From positions 3,059,501 to 3,123,500 of the forward strand of contig NC_084671.1 of NCBI RefSeq assembly GCF_028389875.1: a stretch of 64,000 nucleotides of DNA. The letters are read 5' to 3'. A model generated the notes under the pieces. That model was given only the letters and a program-made list of their open reading frames with translations, searched no databases and had not been told where the DNA came from. This DNA is from Rhea pennata (Eukaryota > Chordata > Aves > Rheiformes > Rheidae). How positions within the stretch are numbered: position 1 is the stretch's first letter; every line of letters starts with the position of its first letter. Position numbers and translations under genes: made by a program. Below are positions 28,300 to 41,360 of this stretch, piece by piece.

Positions 28300-29879
28300 C
28301 TTCCCTCCTCTTTAAGTTAATCAGTAACCAGGGACTTCTTCCAATAGTTCAGGCTACTGATTTCAAGGTCCTGTGGCACACACAGTATTACATGATTCTG
28401 TGTGTGGTTAAAAACATTACTATTTACACAGTGAATACCTGCCTTCCACATTTAAACTTTCCAATCTTTTCCTATGCTACAAATAAAAATTAAAAAGATA
28501 TATTTCATTTACTATAGAATTGTATCAGCAACTCTTAAAAAAAAAAAAAACTAAATGAAAATCCCAAACCCATAAAACACTGATCAAAGAAATTTTTAAG
28601 TAAATGCTACTAGGCAGAAACTTCATTTTTTCCTTCTTTTTACATCTATTTCTTTGTCCTCTATCTGCATGGTTCACATTATTCAACCTTCAAGAAACAG
28701 TCAAACCAACTTTTTACTAAAAGGAAGCCTGCACCATGTATCAAGTTTCATCTTTAAAATATTATTCCCTTAAACCATTAATTGCAGCAACACACCAGCT
28801 TCTTAGCTGTAATACACAGCACTAATACTTTGTCTCTTTCTCATCAAGTCAGCCACAAAATTTAAGTAAATGACTGCCAACCTATTCAGGGTAAAAATTT
28901 TAATATGGAAGAGAAAATCACATACCAAAAGAGTAGAATTTATGCAAAATGCTGGCAATATTTAAACAAACAAAAATCCCCCAGAAATTTCATGAATTAG
29001 CACCACTCAGTAATTCATATTACTTGAATTACACTTCTCTATCCTTGCACTTCAACCTCACGTGGCAGGAAGCAACTAATGGAGACACATTCCCTTGTAT
29101 ATAGTTGGAAAGAATTAATCTAGCATCTCATTTGTGGCACTATCTGTTTGGAAAAACAGATTTTCTCCCATAGAGCAGTTCGTTCCATGTGTAACTCTAC
29201 ATGTTTTGCAGTTTTTTGTTCTTTAAATACACAAAAGGAAATTTAATAGGAACCCATTTGGAAAATTAAATCTTTACAAAGGTTTAGCTATCTATGTAGG
29301 CAAAGTGTTCCACAGAGTCATTTACTTAACAAGACATCCAGAAAACCAGTTTAAATGGAGACTCAGAATTTAGTATTATGTATTTTGGATTAAATAAGAG
29401 CACTCATTTCTCCTGTTTCCCTCCCCTCCCCTTTTCTACTCAAAACTGCAAAACCTGCTTAGATTAAAGCCTATTATTTTACAATTTTATTTTGCTGTAT
29501 GCATGCACTTCATGCTCTATTTCTACATAAAATCTAAAATGAGAAACTAGTTATGTCCCTAATGATTAGACGTCTATTTTTTTTACGAGGAGGAAAGGTC
29601 ACTAAGAACATCTGAAGATTTCATTTGAGAGACGAAGGATACTAGATTATATATTTTTTAAATGTTCACTTCAATAAGGTTTGGAGAAAGATCTAAGCCT
29701 TTCAAAATGACAGTCTTTATATAAAAGCCTCATACTTCACCACTGAATCAATAAGAACAAGTTCTCTGAAGAATCAGAGTACAAAAGATAAATGTGCTTT
29801 CCACAGGGCTAGTATTACCATTCTAACATAGCACATGGATGTAAATCCAAGCTCAAAAATCTCAAGACTATATCCATTA

Positions 29880-29880
<1 letters not shown>

Positions 29881-29910
<30 letters not shown>
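29881..29910. repeat. A30 homopolymer
   Basis: Thirty consecutive A residues, the longest mononucleotide run of the window. No retroelement body is recognisable before it, so it is listed as a simple repeat. Confidence 0.95.
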
Positions 29911-29912
<2 letters not shown>

Positions 29913-31715
29913 ACACACATCTCTTTCTGTCATTTAGCTGTCTTCTTTTAGCTTTGCATTATTTAATATATTGGCTGTGGAATCAAGTGTGGGGCGAGAT
30001 ACACATATGATATAAACAAAGAAATAAGATCCCTTTTTCACAATGCCAAAGACTAAGTGTTTATATAATACTTCTATCTGTAACCATCTCATGTTTAAAA
30101 AACATGACACACATTCTTGCAAACTTGTTTTGGCTGATCAGTTCAGACACGGTAAACTGTCAGTTTAAATAAAGGGAAAAAAGGCACAGAACAAAACACA
30201 AACACCTTTCATTCCTATCTCAAATAGTCAGAAAACAAAAGAAGCAGATATACCAAACACACAGTTCAGAGGTACTTACCTTCTCTCTGAGACATATTAT
30301 TAGTTTGTAAAATAGACATTTCTACCACTATTCCTCAAAGGCCAAGGAACAGTGAACTGGTACAACTATGCCAATAGGAGCTGGCACAGCTATGTCCCAA
30401 TTGAAAGCAGATGGAAAAAGGAAAATAGGATTCAATCACATCAGAATTTTTTAAGCAGTTGGCAGTTCTCAGTATCTGAAGTGTTTCCATAATTTTCAAG
30501 GGCGCAAAACACTAGATACTGCAAGACAGTGTATCATATACGACTCCGCTTACAGCTATGCAGGTAAGGGAAGGGAAGCTTTTGGATACATGCCCAAGGC
30601 CTGAAGTTTTCAGACATTGTGTTTAGGGGGGCAACAACCGCTGTCTTGTGCTCCATTAGCATCTGATCACTGCCAGGGCTTTTCTAGGCGAACACTTTGA
30701 TTGCTTGGTCTGTGAAAGCAGCTAGAGGAACACCAAAGCCCCCCCACCATCTTACCCTTCTTTAAGGGATGCTTACTTGAACGAAAAACTTCGACATTTC
30801 TCTCCAGCTGCCATGGTCCCAATAAAACTCTTAATGTAATCTTAGCATAATGCGTACAAGAGTTCACATGTCATATAAGGACTCCCATCTTCTGCATTTC
30901 TTTTCCATAATTATGAAATACGTTCTTTGTGCTATAAAAGAAGCTAACCGGCAGCACCACAATCCTAAATGAGGAGGAAGCCATAGTTTCAGCATGTCAC
31001 CTGAAATAAATGATGCCTCCCATCAAGCTATAATACAAATCACAGAGCACAACCTTCAATAAAGCACCCTCTTTAGAAAGTTAAAGTTAGAAATTCAATA
31101 TCAGAAAGTTTCAGAATGACAACTTTTTCTGGCTTTCTGCTAGGGAAGGGGCAGGTATGACAGCACAACTGTAATTCTTCAGAAAAATACACGTAATTCA
31201 TACACACACAACTCATTTGCAATGACTTGTTGGTCTTCATAGGAGAGTGAATTACTGAGAAGAAACATTTTATGTGCATCAGCTGAACGCAACCCACATG
31301 CAGCCTCAAAGAGAAACCTCCTCTGACCGCTACCGAAGAGCCCAGCTCCTGACAGGAGAGGGAGACTAGCCCTCTGCCAAAATCAGATTACACCACATTT
31401 CTCTGCAACAAAAGATGACTCCAGGCAGTTTGTGCTCATCATCATTATTCTATGCACATAAGATCCACCTCCAAGGGCTTTTACTTCAATTAAGCCTTTA
31501 CTGCTGTAAAGGGCAGAGGGGTATAAACACATTTATAGCAGACTGGAAGAGGTAGTGAAAGAGAAAGGGAAGGGAGACACTTGTCTCTTCCCCCCCTCCT
31601 CCTTTAGGGAACAAGGTCCCCATGCAGCGACCTCTCACACCTCCTTGCAGGAGAACACAGCTGCTCCTTGCCCTGTAGCAACCCTCCCCACTGCCAGCCC
31701 CATTTCATCCAACCG

Positions 31716-31727
31716 AACACTTGCCTC
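31716..31727 (-). other. PPM1L: Probable GC-type splice donor of PPM1L exon 1
   Basis: Reading the minus strand, the FDGHGGE codons end in GAG and are followed by GCAAGTGTT. Cutting after GAG (position 31725) gives AG|GCAAGT, which is the strong consensus of GC-AG introns. It also leaves the exon in phase 0 after Glu133, where the PPM1L protein continues Thr-Ala-Ala in other vertebrates. The nearest GT (31720-31719, four bases further) would add bases and put the next exon out of that phase. The frame stays open past this point for only about 30 codons, with no PP2C similarity. Confidence 0.75.
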
Positions 31728-32123
31728 TCCTCCGTGCCCGTCAAATATCCCGAAGATGGAGGGGTGCGTCTTGTTCACCAGGTCGGTGATGACTTCAAAC
31801 CGGTCTTCCATGTGGTCCCGCCGGCCTTGGATGGAGTAGACGGCCACGTTGTGGCTCTTGAACTCCCAGGTCTTGGAGAACTCCGCGTCCAGCACGTCCA
31901 GCCCCCCCAGCCTGTCGTTCTGCATGATCTCGGCCACCTTGCCCTTCACCATCTTCACCGCGTCCCTGCTGGACTTGACGATGGTTTTCACCTCATCCGT
32001 GTGGAAGAAATAACTCCACAGGGCCAGGCTGATGCACAGCAAGAACAGGGTCTCCGGTCTAAGCAAGAAGTAACGCATGATCCGACCCAGCAGAGACAGC
32101 AGAGTCATGGTATCCTCTATCAT
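31725..32123 (-). CDS. PPM1L: PPM1L exon 1: protein phosphatase 1L (PP2C epsilon), residues 1-133
   Basis: This is the first coding exon of a metal-dependent PP2C serine/threonine phosphatase anchored in the ER membrane. The family member PPM1L is known to act on the ceramide transporter CERT and on stress-kinase pathways. The exon encodes 133 codons starting MIEDTMTLLS. Residues about 26-42 form one hydrophobic membrane segment. The PP2C domain starts near residue 92: RRDHMEDRF (101-109) and FDGHGG (127-132) are the first two PP2C motifs, with Asp128 the expected metal ligand. The start is well supported because two in-frame TAA codons stand directly before the ATG. The ATG at codon 6 (ACCATGA) has a better Kozak context and could be a second start. 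The exon ends in phase 0 after Glu133 at a probable GC donor. The near-perfect match to remembered vertebrate PPM1L makes the identity very secure; the remaining exons lie beyond the left edge. Confidence 0.97.
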
Positions 32124-32310
32124 TTATTATCGAGAGCGGGTATCCCCCACAGCGTGCAACGCGCGCCCCGACGGCTGCCGGGGCTCTGCGGCGCCGCGGC
32201 CGCTCAGTGCATGCTCCGCGGGGCCGCGCCGCTCCTCGCCGCGCCGCGGCCGGCTCGGCGCCGGGGGCGCTGCGCCGCGGCCGGCCGGCCCGGCCCGGCT
32301 CGGTTCGGCT

Positions 32311-32340
32311 CGGCGGGAAGCGGCGGGAAGCGGCGGGAAG
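32311..32340. repeat. Three tandem 10-bp copies with E2F-like cores
   Basis: The unit CGGCGGGAAG occurs three times without a gap. Each copy contains GCGGGAA, the reverse complement of the E2F core TTCCCGC. The array lies about 190-220 bp upstream of the PPM1L start codon, in its CpG island. The copies are seen directly; E2F binding is inference. Confidence 0.7.
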
Positions 32341-32550
32341 CGGCGCTCCGCCGGCGCCGCGGCCCCCCTCAGAGCCCGAGCCCGCGGCGGGCGCCGGCGC
32401 CCCTAGGCCGCTGCCCCGCCTCAGGGCCCCGCGGGAGGCCGCCGCTCCCGCCGCCGCGTCGCGGAGCCACCGGCCGCAGCGAGGAGGCGCCTGCCAGGGC
32501 CGCCCGCGCTACCTGCCGCCCGCGTCCCCCGCGCCTCGCGCCGGCCCTTC

Positions 32551-32570
32551 CCCCGGGGCGGGGCGGGGCG
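32551..32570. promoter_or_regulatory. GC box (Sp1-type) pair
   Basis: Overlapping GGGGCGGGGC boxes stand in the PPM1L CpG island about 430 bp upstream of the start codon. This is the usual Sp/KLF motif of TATA-less promoters. Confidence 0.6.
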
Positions 32571-32607
32571 CCGCCGCCGCCGCCTACGAGCCCGGCCCCG
32601 CCGCCGG

Positions 32608-32627
32608 CCTACAAGCCCCAGCAGCCC
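32608..32627 (+). promoter_or_regulatory. ZNF143-like (SBS) motif, plus orientation
   Basis: CCTACAAGCCCCAGCAGCCC resembles the ZNF143/THAP11 promoter motif (ACTACAA.TCCCAGCATGCC type): the TACAA block, the CCCAGCA core and the following GCCC are kept. It stands about 485 bp upstream of the PPM1L start codon. A weaker partial copy (CCTACGAGCCCGG) begins at 32583. Confidence 0.6.
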
Positions 32628-32670
32628 CCGCGCGGGGGCGCCGCCGCGGAGCGGCCGGGGGGGCGGCGCG

Positions 32671-32691
32671 GGGCATGCCGGGACTCGTAGT
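32671..32691 (-). promoter_or_regulatory. ZNF143-like (SBS) motif, minus orientation
   Basis: On the minus strand this reads ACTACGAGTCCCGGCATGCC, a close match to the ZNF143 motif including the CATGCC end. It faces the plus-strand motif at 32608-32627 with a 43-bp gap. Binding is inferred from the motif only. Confidence 0.7.
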
Positions 32692-33290
32692 GCGGCGGGA
32701 GGCGGGCGGGGCGCGGCCTAGCGGCGGGCAGAGCGCGCCGGGCGCGTTCGTCCTCGGCCTCCGCCTTGAGCGCCGAGCCTGCAGCGGAGCTCCTCCCGCT
32801 CGGTGAGGAGAGGGGCGCGCTTCTTTGAATCCCCTTGCGTTTCCCCGCCCCGAGCCTCGCTGGCATTCGGTGCGAGCAGCTGTCAGCGAAGCAGCTGTCG
32901 CTCCGTCCCCGCTGCGGCCGGCTCTTCCAGCGCTCCGCGTGCCCCCTCGGCACAAACACCTCTCCCGTGGGCTGAGAAAAGGCAGGAGGAGGCTGCAGCG
33001 GGACAGGGATGTAAGCGGACGCGGGAACAGCCGAGCCGCGCTCCCGGTGCCCGCCGCCCGGGCTCGCCTGCCCGGACGCGCCGGGGCTGCGACGGCTCCG
33101 GCGCCGCTGATCCTGCCGCAGACTCCGATGGGGACCCACGAGCAACCGGCTCCCAGCCCGGGGAGCGGGGGAGCAAAGCGGTGCGAGAGCCCTGCTCGAA
33201 GCTAGTCGCACACGGTCACCTGGTAAATCCAACACGTAGCCCCCCGGTCGCATTCGCGGTCTCGTAGGTGAAGAGGCACACAAGCAGGAA

Positions 33291-36200
33291 TTTCTGAATT
33301 ATTAAACTGACAGAGGAGTTCATCCAGGCAACATTTCAATGAAAAAAATATTACTCAGATTTGGTGTCTCTGATCCACTTCAGTAAGTGGTTGTTTTTCT
33401 GTTAAGTAATAAGCAGTGGAAATTACAAACTGTGCGGCCGTGAGCGCAGTTTGCTGGAATAAGCAGAGGGCAGCGGGCTGCAGGGGGGCTGGGAAGGATC
33501 TTCGGCCGGCTGCCAGTCTGCGGGTCTAAAACCCCACAGAATTTGTCAACCAACCTCAAGGAGTATGAGAGCTGATGTAAGACTGGTGTGGGGAATGGAT
33601 ATGCAAATGGATGCACAATGGATGAAGTTTTGACTGGAAAATACAATAAAATGTCTGTCAGCCGATGCTGACTGTTCAAGTTCATGCCTTCCCCCAAGTC
33701 TTCCAACAGTTCCCACTTTCGGTCACACAGAATTCACATATCAACAATTTTTTTGCTAGTTTTTCAAAGATCAGACTATGTAAAGTCACAAAACCAGTTA
33801 ACCCAAAGTTAATGAGTTAAACCTTTTTGTGCCGGATTCTCACGCCCAGCTCTGAGAAGCAGGAAAATGAATGACAAATGTTGGATATAACAATGGTATC
33901 GCTTTAAAATCTCAGACACATGTAACACTTCTATTAAAGTATTTCAAACTATAAAAAGTTGTGCATAGCAGGTCTGAAGAAACTCTCTTACCTTTATCTT
34001 CCTATCTTTCACTATCCAGTGGAGCTGAGCCATGAGCTCTTTACCTGCAAAGCCAAGATATGCACCCATGATTTCAGTACTACGATAACAGACCACACGT
34101 AGAAGCATTTGTAGGGAACACTGCTAAGTGCTTCGCTATACTTACAAGTACTGCCAGGAAAGATGAGAGTGTGATAAATAGAGGCGGAAATGAGTTACAC
34201 CATTAAAACAATATTTTTTTCTACTAGGAACTTTGTAACTACATCTCCATTGAAGCTTTTAGGTCAGACTGGGTCCCCATTTTCTGAACAGAGCATTTCT
34301 GGAAAAACTTCTTGGTTTAAAAGAAGCCTCAGTATAGTTCCACCTAAACTATGTCTTAACGTGGCTAGGACACTTGCATTACAACACAGATCCCTCAACA
34401 TAGTCTTTGTATATGCGCTCTTGGAGACTTAATTTCTTCTCCACAGCTTTTTGCTGTATTTGCTGCGGCAACTCCCCTTATTTATTTTACTGACTGGAAG
34501 CTGTATGCGGCCACTAAGAAGAATTTATCCTGTAATGATTGTGTTTGCTTTTAATAACACCTGTATTATTGATTCCTTTAATTCTATTTAATTATATGTT
34601 TAATGAAAGATAAGTTTTAAAATGTGGAGAATGCTCACTACAGCCAATTAATTCATTATGTATTTAAACATCACTGTAATAAAATATAAACGTGTATGTA
34701 CCTTGAGGGTACAGTGACCTCTATTAAAAGTTGTGTTTCACTGAATTCAGACTATGGGATTGCCAAATGATATAAAGTGGCTTCATTCCAGACAGCACAC
34801 AGATCCCTCTTCCAGCCACCAGTGTGCATCTCATCGTTGTTATTTCAGCTGGTGAGGACTAGTATCTCTACACTGTCTAACAGCTTTATTCAAAGAGGTG
34901 CTCTCTGTGCTAAATACCTCCAGGAGCTGAGGCTCAGCACTACCCTGAGGCAGTCCATTAGCAGCAAAATTGTTGCTGCCTGCTTTCCAAAGCATTATAC
35001 ATATTTTAAACTGCTAGAGAGTTTGAGTTGGTTCCAAAATCATCTCAGCTGTGAAAGTATGACCTGAAACACTCTGCAGCTGTGGAGTGTTTAAAGCTTT
35101 AATTTCTGAGTGGGAGGCAGATGAAACTAGAAGGTGCAGGCTAAGTCTTATTTTGCTTAACTAATGCAATAGGGTAGCAATTGACATCACGATAGAGGCA
35201 TCTCCAACTAATCCATGTAATTACTTCAGAGAATTTCCTTCCACTCAGCCTTTGAAATGGAACTGTCCACTAATTAAATGCTAATAAGCTAAGCACAAAG
35301 TACAAGCGCCACAGGAAAGTATGTTAAATGCAAAATTAGAAGGTTCAAAGTAAGCTTCAGGCAGCCCACTGGTCTACTCCAGAAAGTGTAACCAAACACA
35401 TTTAAGGGTTTCTTAATGCTTCCCGTGGCTGAATCCAGCCCTCCTTAATCTTGTGCATCTCCCTAGCTGAATTAGTGGAATAATGAAACTCCAAGAGCCA
35501 AATGAATTCTTTTAAAACTGGACATTGATAACTAAAATTTCCGCAATATTTGACGTAACAGTTGCTATTGAAGGATTTTATATAGTTTTTGTTGGGGAGA
35601 ACTCTGACTTTTATTCATTTGTGAAAGGAATGAAAAGCAATCACTGAGTCAGCTTCACAAATTAACTTGATGATGATGTACTATGTAGTGACTTGAACAT
35701 GTAGAAAACCATTTCTTGCTCAACAGCTCCGCCTACTGTCTACATGTAGCAAGAAGATACCAAGGCAGAGTTTGTTTTCACGCATTGGCTACAGAGGCAA
35801 ATCATCTGCAAATATAAGCACGTATTGATACCATGGTCTAGTGTTATAATATACAGGTATTGGGTACATGTTGTCTGATATTGAATAAAATGAGCATTTA
35901 TTTGGGACCTAGAGAAAAGAGCAACAATACGACTTTTATTCGTCAGTAATTTTCATGGTAAGCAAAATTAAATACTGAGTAAGGTTTTGGAAAAAACACT
36001 CACTTCTTGCTAATTTGCAAAGAGTTAACATTATAATTTCTTGCTTATAAAATAAAAGCAATGTAAATTAAAAAATATATATTTGATTTCATTTGCTTTA
36101 TATACAAACTGGATTTACTATTTCTTTACCCTTGGGATGAATAGTGAAGATATGATTCTAAAAGACTCATCAGTCTTACTAGATATTTATACTAACATTC

Positions 36201-39200
36201 AGGGTTCAACTTGATGGAAATTTGCTTGTAAAAATCCCACCAAAATCTGTAAAATTTCTATTTTATAACCTGCTCTACGATGCTAAGATTTGGAGTAACT
36301 TCTCATATTAATTACTGTATTGTGCTGCCTATTTGAAAAGTCTTGCCAGGATATTCAGATTCAAACAGTGTTATTAGCATCAATCAGAAGTGCCCACTAA
36401 TATGGCTTAGTGCAGATGAGTTCCTCCATTGCAAGACAAAACACTGAAATTTATATCAAAACATTCCAAGAAGCCTACAAGGTCATCTCCTTTTCTTCTG
36501 CTAATATACAGAAGTGTAATAGAAAAAACAGTACCAATTGTATTTTTTTCCCCCTCTGTCAGGAATAAAATTGTAATGCAGTACATTATCTCCTGCTTTT
36601 CGTTTTGGATGTTTTAAAGAAACAAATCTTAGACTATTCAGGACATTCTTTGACCATGACAGATATAGGTCTCCAGAGGAATAACAGTACAGCAATATAA
36701 TGAATTGTTTTCTACAATAGTTTTGGTAACAGGCAAATGAAGCTTTAGTTTTCTTGTCAACAATTTTTATCCTTTCTTTCAATCCCAGTTAATATAAACA
36801 GTTCTTTATAGTATAGTTTCCAGAGGTATATGTATTTTTATGTTGCAGCAAATGCCAAGCATTACAAGCAAATTCTCTTTTCTCTCTGTTAAACCCAAGA
36901 GGAATCTTATTATATGAATTTTGCTCATCTTGCATCTCCCTTGAAGAGGAACGTTTGTAGATGTGGAATGAAAATAGCAATTTTTCACGCAAGCTGTTTT
37001 TTTGTTCTTTTTATCCGTGATTCTTAATTCCCATTCAGCGTTAGAGTACACCTTGGTGTGTAAAGTCTGATTTTCATTTATTTCCCAGCAACATAAAGTG
37101 ACCTTAATGTCAGGAAGAATGAGGGCCACAAGATGAAAGGAGATTTCTGGAAAAAAAAGAAAGTGATGCTTTCACAGCATCCTTTATTTAAACATATGAC
37201 ACTGCTATGGTTTAGCTCCATGCATCAGAGCAGATACAAGGGAGAAGTAGAAGGGATTGAGAGATAAAATCATGGGAAAGTGGAAGAATTTAAACATGGA
37301 AAGAAAATCCTTTTCATCCCCTTGAGATACTGAAGCAAAACACCTTAATGGTTTATGTGAGATTTGATTTGGCTGCTAAGGAGTAGATCTAGGGTTGATA
37401 AAAATACATACCTGGAACACTACTGTGCTGTAATTCTGAACTAGCTAGTTTGGCTACAAAGACTGTTAACTTTTAAAACATACATAATTTAGGAAGTGAT
37501 GCTTTCTGGAAAAATTATTAATATCGTGTCAAATCCTCATGCCGAACGGTACAAGGAAGTGTATTGTAATGTAGCATAATCTGTAAGTTAGTACAAATTC
37601 ATTTCATGGTTGGGATCTGCCTAAATTAGATTAGAAACAAAGGTTAGTAACTTCTAAGCAAACTGTTTAAAGATGATCTTTTGTGGTCTGGGATAGATAG
37701 AGGAGAGCAACTTGATGCATGCACCAGACCACAGCAGTGAAGCTCTGTACCCCTGTGCAACTGAAGCACATCTTAGATATACTGGAAAGGTTAAATGTAT
37801 CCAGCTGCTCTGCATACAAACAGATAACATGTGAATGCTAGACCTGGTCTACTAAAGTTATGGTATACAGTTTTTTAAAAGTTATACCTGAAGCTAATAT
37901 ATATCGTTTCAAGAAAACAAAAATCAAAAAAACTGCCACTACTATTTCACAAGTAAAAAGGGGGTATTGTTTTTATTAGTGTTTATATGTTCTTATCTAC
38001 TTTTAATATCGCAGCCAAATTGTCCTATGACACACACAATCAAGAAAAGATGCCAATATTAATTTTATGGAAAATTTTAATCAAGGATATATTTCAGAAA
38101 TAAATTCTGAAGTTTATCAACTTACAGAACCTTGAATTGATACAATTCAAATATAGCAAGAATAATTTGGCTTTTATATATGAAGATAAAGCATTTTTCT
38201 ACTACTGAGATCACCTGCTGATGTAGAGACAATCTACAGCTGACCTGAAAAAGTGGGATGGAAAGAAGCTGATAGGAATACAGCGTGATACTCCTCTGAG
38301 CAGTTGTACAGTCATCAGGCAATCCAAACATATAAAAGGTTCTCACAAAAAGCTAGAGTACTGACAGTGCCAGTGGGATGAGAAGTCAAAGGTGAAATGC
38401 TGTTCCCACCAAAGGCAGTGGGAGTCTCGCCTTGGATCTCAGTGGAAGCACAACTTCAAAATTTTCATTCTGAGTCCATCTCTCAGGGACATGACATGCA
38501 CTTGGAAATTCACACTGATTTACCCTTAGATTTCTGTAGTTATGCTCTCAATATCATAATTATTCAAAATACTTATTTTCTCTGTCAGTTTCCAGATATA
38601 AATTTACTGATAATTGGAGCATGACTGAAATACCGCCAAAAAGGCACAGCAGATAAAGCTGAAGATGATCCTGACTGCCAAAGCTGCTATCTAAAGTATT
38701 CTTTCATTTAAATAGCAGTATAACTTTGTACCGCTACTCAGGGAAGATGTATTTCGAAATGTTTAGACAGTATTTGTTGGTGGATTAATGCATCACAAAT
38801 TTACTGCTTACATGAAGAACTCCAGAATATGTATGCAAAATATAAATTGAAACTAAATCATTTAGAACCATTTTGAATTAACTATGAACTAGCAGCACTC
38901 TTATTAAATCTTTCTCAGATTTGAACACAAATTGATAAAAATCAACAACAAAGGAATCTTAATTTTCTTCTTCATTAATTTTTAATTGGTTTAGCAGATG
39001 TTTCTTGCATTATGTTGTAGACTATTTCACTTGCATTAAGCAAGAGACTACAAATTTGATTTATACATTTTAATTCCTTGCATTTTTACTTCTTTCGGAA
39101 ACATCTGCATGCAAAACATTGTGGTCTGTATTCAGGACTAGATCCTTAGGCTGGGCAAGCTAGGCTTGTACCAGAACTGAGATGAGAGGAACTGAAATTA

Positions 39201-41360
39201 CAGATGCCTTCTTTATGATCTACCCTAAGTCCAAAATCAACCTTGGACTCACTTGGCTCACTGCACAATTTAAAACGTGAGGCGTCAATAAGCTAGTACA
39301 GCCACTGTGAATCTCGAAGGTGCGGAAGCATCCAACCAACGCCTTCCCTTGATTGTATTCGTAACATAGCCTTAAAAGTAAAGCCTGCTGTAAGGCACAA
39401 GAGAGAGAACTCAGCTCTAGGTTACTTAAGATTTCCTTGACCAAAACAGGCAAATTGGTTTTCTGACAGCTTTACAGTTCTTCAGTGGCATAAAGCATGC
39501 AATCGATCCTCAGTGACTGCTTCATTTCCACCCGCAGCCTTCCAGCGGGGCTCCTCTGGAGCGCTCCCGCTAACGCTGTTTGGTGTGGTGACGACAAGCC
39601 CTACACAGAGCACCTGAGGTGAGGAGATCATCAAAGGGCGAGTCCAGCTTCAGACCGCGACTCAGTTTGAAAGGTTCACTTATTACCCAAGTTTTTTAAT
39701 GATGGAGATAGACAAATATTAAAATAAGGATAGTGAGAGAATTTATTTATTGGAGTTTGGAGAATTTATTAAGACATTCCTCCCTTTTTGAAATTATGGA
39801 GTGTTTGTGTTCGTGCCCAGCACTTGAAGTTCATGTGCATTTCTGAAATGAGTCTGTCAATAAACAAACTTGAAGCATTCATATTTATGGGGCCGAAATA
39901 TGATATGTATTTTATACATAGCAGAGGAAGGAAGAGACTAAGACTTTCTCCAAAGAACCCACACAGAAGACTAAAGGAGCATTCCTGATGTCCTCTGGAT
40001 ACAGCCGTAATCTTCCTTGAAGAGAAATACAAAAGTATGGAAAGAACCCAGAAGTAGTACAAAAAAACCCACAATACAACTGTGAGGGGAACTCTCAGAA
40101 GAGGACTTTAAAAATATTTATAAATTCTGGATTAGGGAACAGGGATAAGACATTTGGAGCTTTTTAGATGTCTGCATTCCACTGCATAACACAAGAAAAG
40201 TTTGGGTTCACAAGAACCGGATGCAGTAAGGAAAGCAATCATACTAAACACAACTCCCAATTAAAGATGTTTTAAGTGTTATCTATTCTACTTGTGTGTC
40301 TTCAGTGACAAATACATTTCTTTTTGTTTGTTCTCTGTCTTCTCATGGGCAATATGTCTAGTGAGATATGAATTGCATGGTTTGTACTAAAACAGCTCCG
40401 TGGTTTGGTACCTTCAGCTGTCAGAACTGTCTCTCCTTCTTGCCCCGTTTGTGAAATATTCACACCACAGCACCATCTGCTTAACCATGAAACAGATTTG
40501 CAGCACAGGAGCTGTATTTTAATGGCAAATATCATCTGGGTACAAGAGAATTTCATGACTTTGTTTTAATTTTCTTTTATAGCTACTTTTTTTCTCTAAT
40601 TCCCATATCAATCCTAGGTCTCCTGAGGCACCAGACTGTGAAGATGATGCCAGATGGGGAAAATGAGTTTCAAACAGCTGCGGGCTTCCCTACCGCTGCT
40701 TCCAGCTACTGAAGATTCATTTCTGTACAGGCATATGGGAAAAACTGGTGATACCAACACAATACTAAATTCAGTTTTCTTCTTGACAGTCTCCAATGCA
40801 TTCAGCATTCACACAGCTCACAAAATTTGCCACAATCACAGGACGTGTTTAGTGAGTGCAGAATAACGGGAAACTGCCTTCGACCGATGAAAAAGAAGCA
40901 AACAAAGGATGAGAGAGAGCGTAGAAAGAATGGAATGTGCTTACACGGATCCCTCTGCAGGAGGTGGTTTATCAGATGTTACAAATGGCTTTATTTATAG
41001 CTAATGACTTCTCCAAAAACATTGTTCTCTGCTGACCCTCCATCTTCCGTGGAAAATCAGGAGACCTGCTCTGTCAAGTGACTGAAATAACTTAAAACAA
41101 AACAAAACAAAACCCTGCCTGCTGTGTTGGATTTCCATTGTGAAGTATTGTATCTGCTGATATCATTCTTAATTGCTCCAGCTAATTAGTATTCTCCAGA
41201 ATAACCATTAGACCTTGCAGGTAAGAAAAAAAAAAAAACAAAAAAACTCAGCTTTAATATGGGAGTTGAGGACATTTAGCCAGTAACTGGATGAATTGCT
41301 TATACGTCAGCTACTCATACAGGAGTTCTGTCTCTCAGTTGCCTGTGCAATGCCCAGTTC
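33291..41360. other. Intergenic AT-rich stretch, nothing recognised
   Basis: Upstream of the PPM1L island the sequence returns to AT-rich composition. No exon, repeat family, RNA gene or long frame was recognised. A simple (AAAAC)n run is at about 41095-41114 and an A-rich tract at 41227-41244. Short frames of 60-100 codons on both strands look like chance. Confidence 0.6.

Larger units (their letters stand above)
1..31724 (-). other. PPM1L: PPM1L intron 1 (5' part), no further exon seen
   Basis: This stretch lies downstream of the PPM1L first coding exon on the minus strand, so it is read as the first part of intron 1. I found no segment encoding the rest of the PP2C domain, which agrees with the long first intron known for this gene in other vertebrates. 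The sequence is mostly AT-rich and non-coding. It holds several CpG-rich islets, short homopolymers and small tandem or inverted repeats, listed separately. Open frames of 60-280 codons occur on both strands but show no recognised domain, and several have no usable ATG. Assignment as intron is inference from the exon position; an unrelated nested or antisense non-coding gene cannot be excluded. Confidence 0.8.
31740..33290. promoter_or_regulatory. PPM1L: CpG island promoter of PPM1L
   Basis: The segment is extremely rich in G, C and CpG, in contrast to the AT-rich flanks. It covers the first coding exon, the 5' UTR and the region upstream of PPM1L. No clear TATA box is visible. It contains GC boxes, a 10-bp tandem array with E2F-like cores, and two ZNF143-like motifs in opposite orientation. 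The transcription start probably lies between about 32.2 and 32.75 kb, but this cannot be fixed from sequence. Long open frames on both strands here result from the scarcity of AT-rich stop codons. Possible donor-like sites on the plus strand (for example around 33012 and 33268) would allow a divergent non-coding transcript. Confidence 0.85.

Noticed and set aside
31668..32806. Long plus-strand open frames across the PPM1L exon (up to 340 codons)
   Set aside because: They are shadows of the minus-strand exon and of the CpG island, with Pro/Ala/Arg/Gly-rich translations that only mirror base composition.
32584..33283. Minus-strand frames of 97-224 codons upstream of PPM1L
   Set aside because: They lie in the promoter and 5' UTR part of the CpG island, show no domain, and are expected where AT-rich stop codons are scarce.
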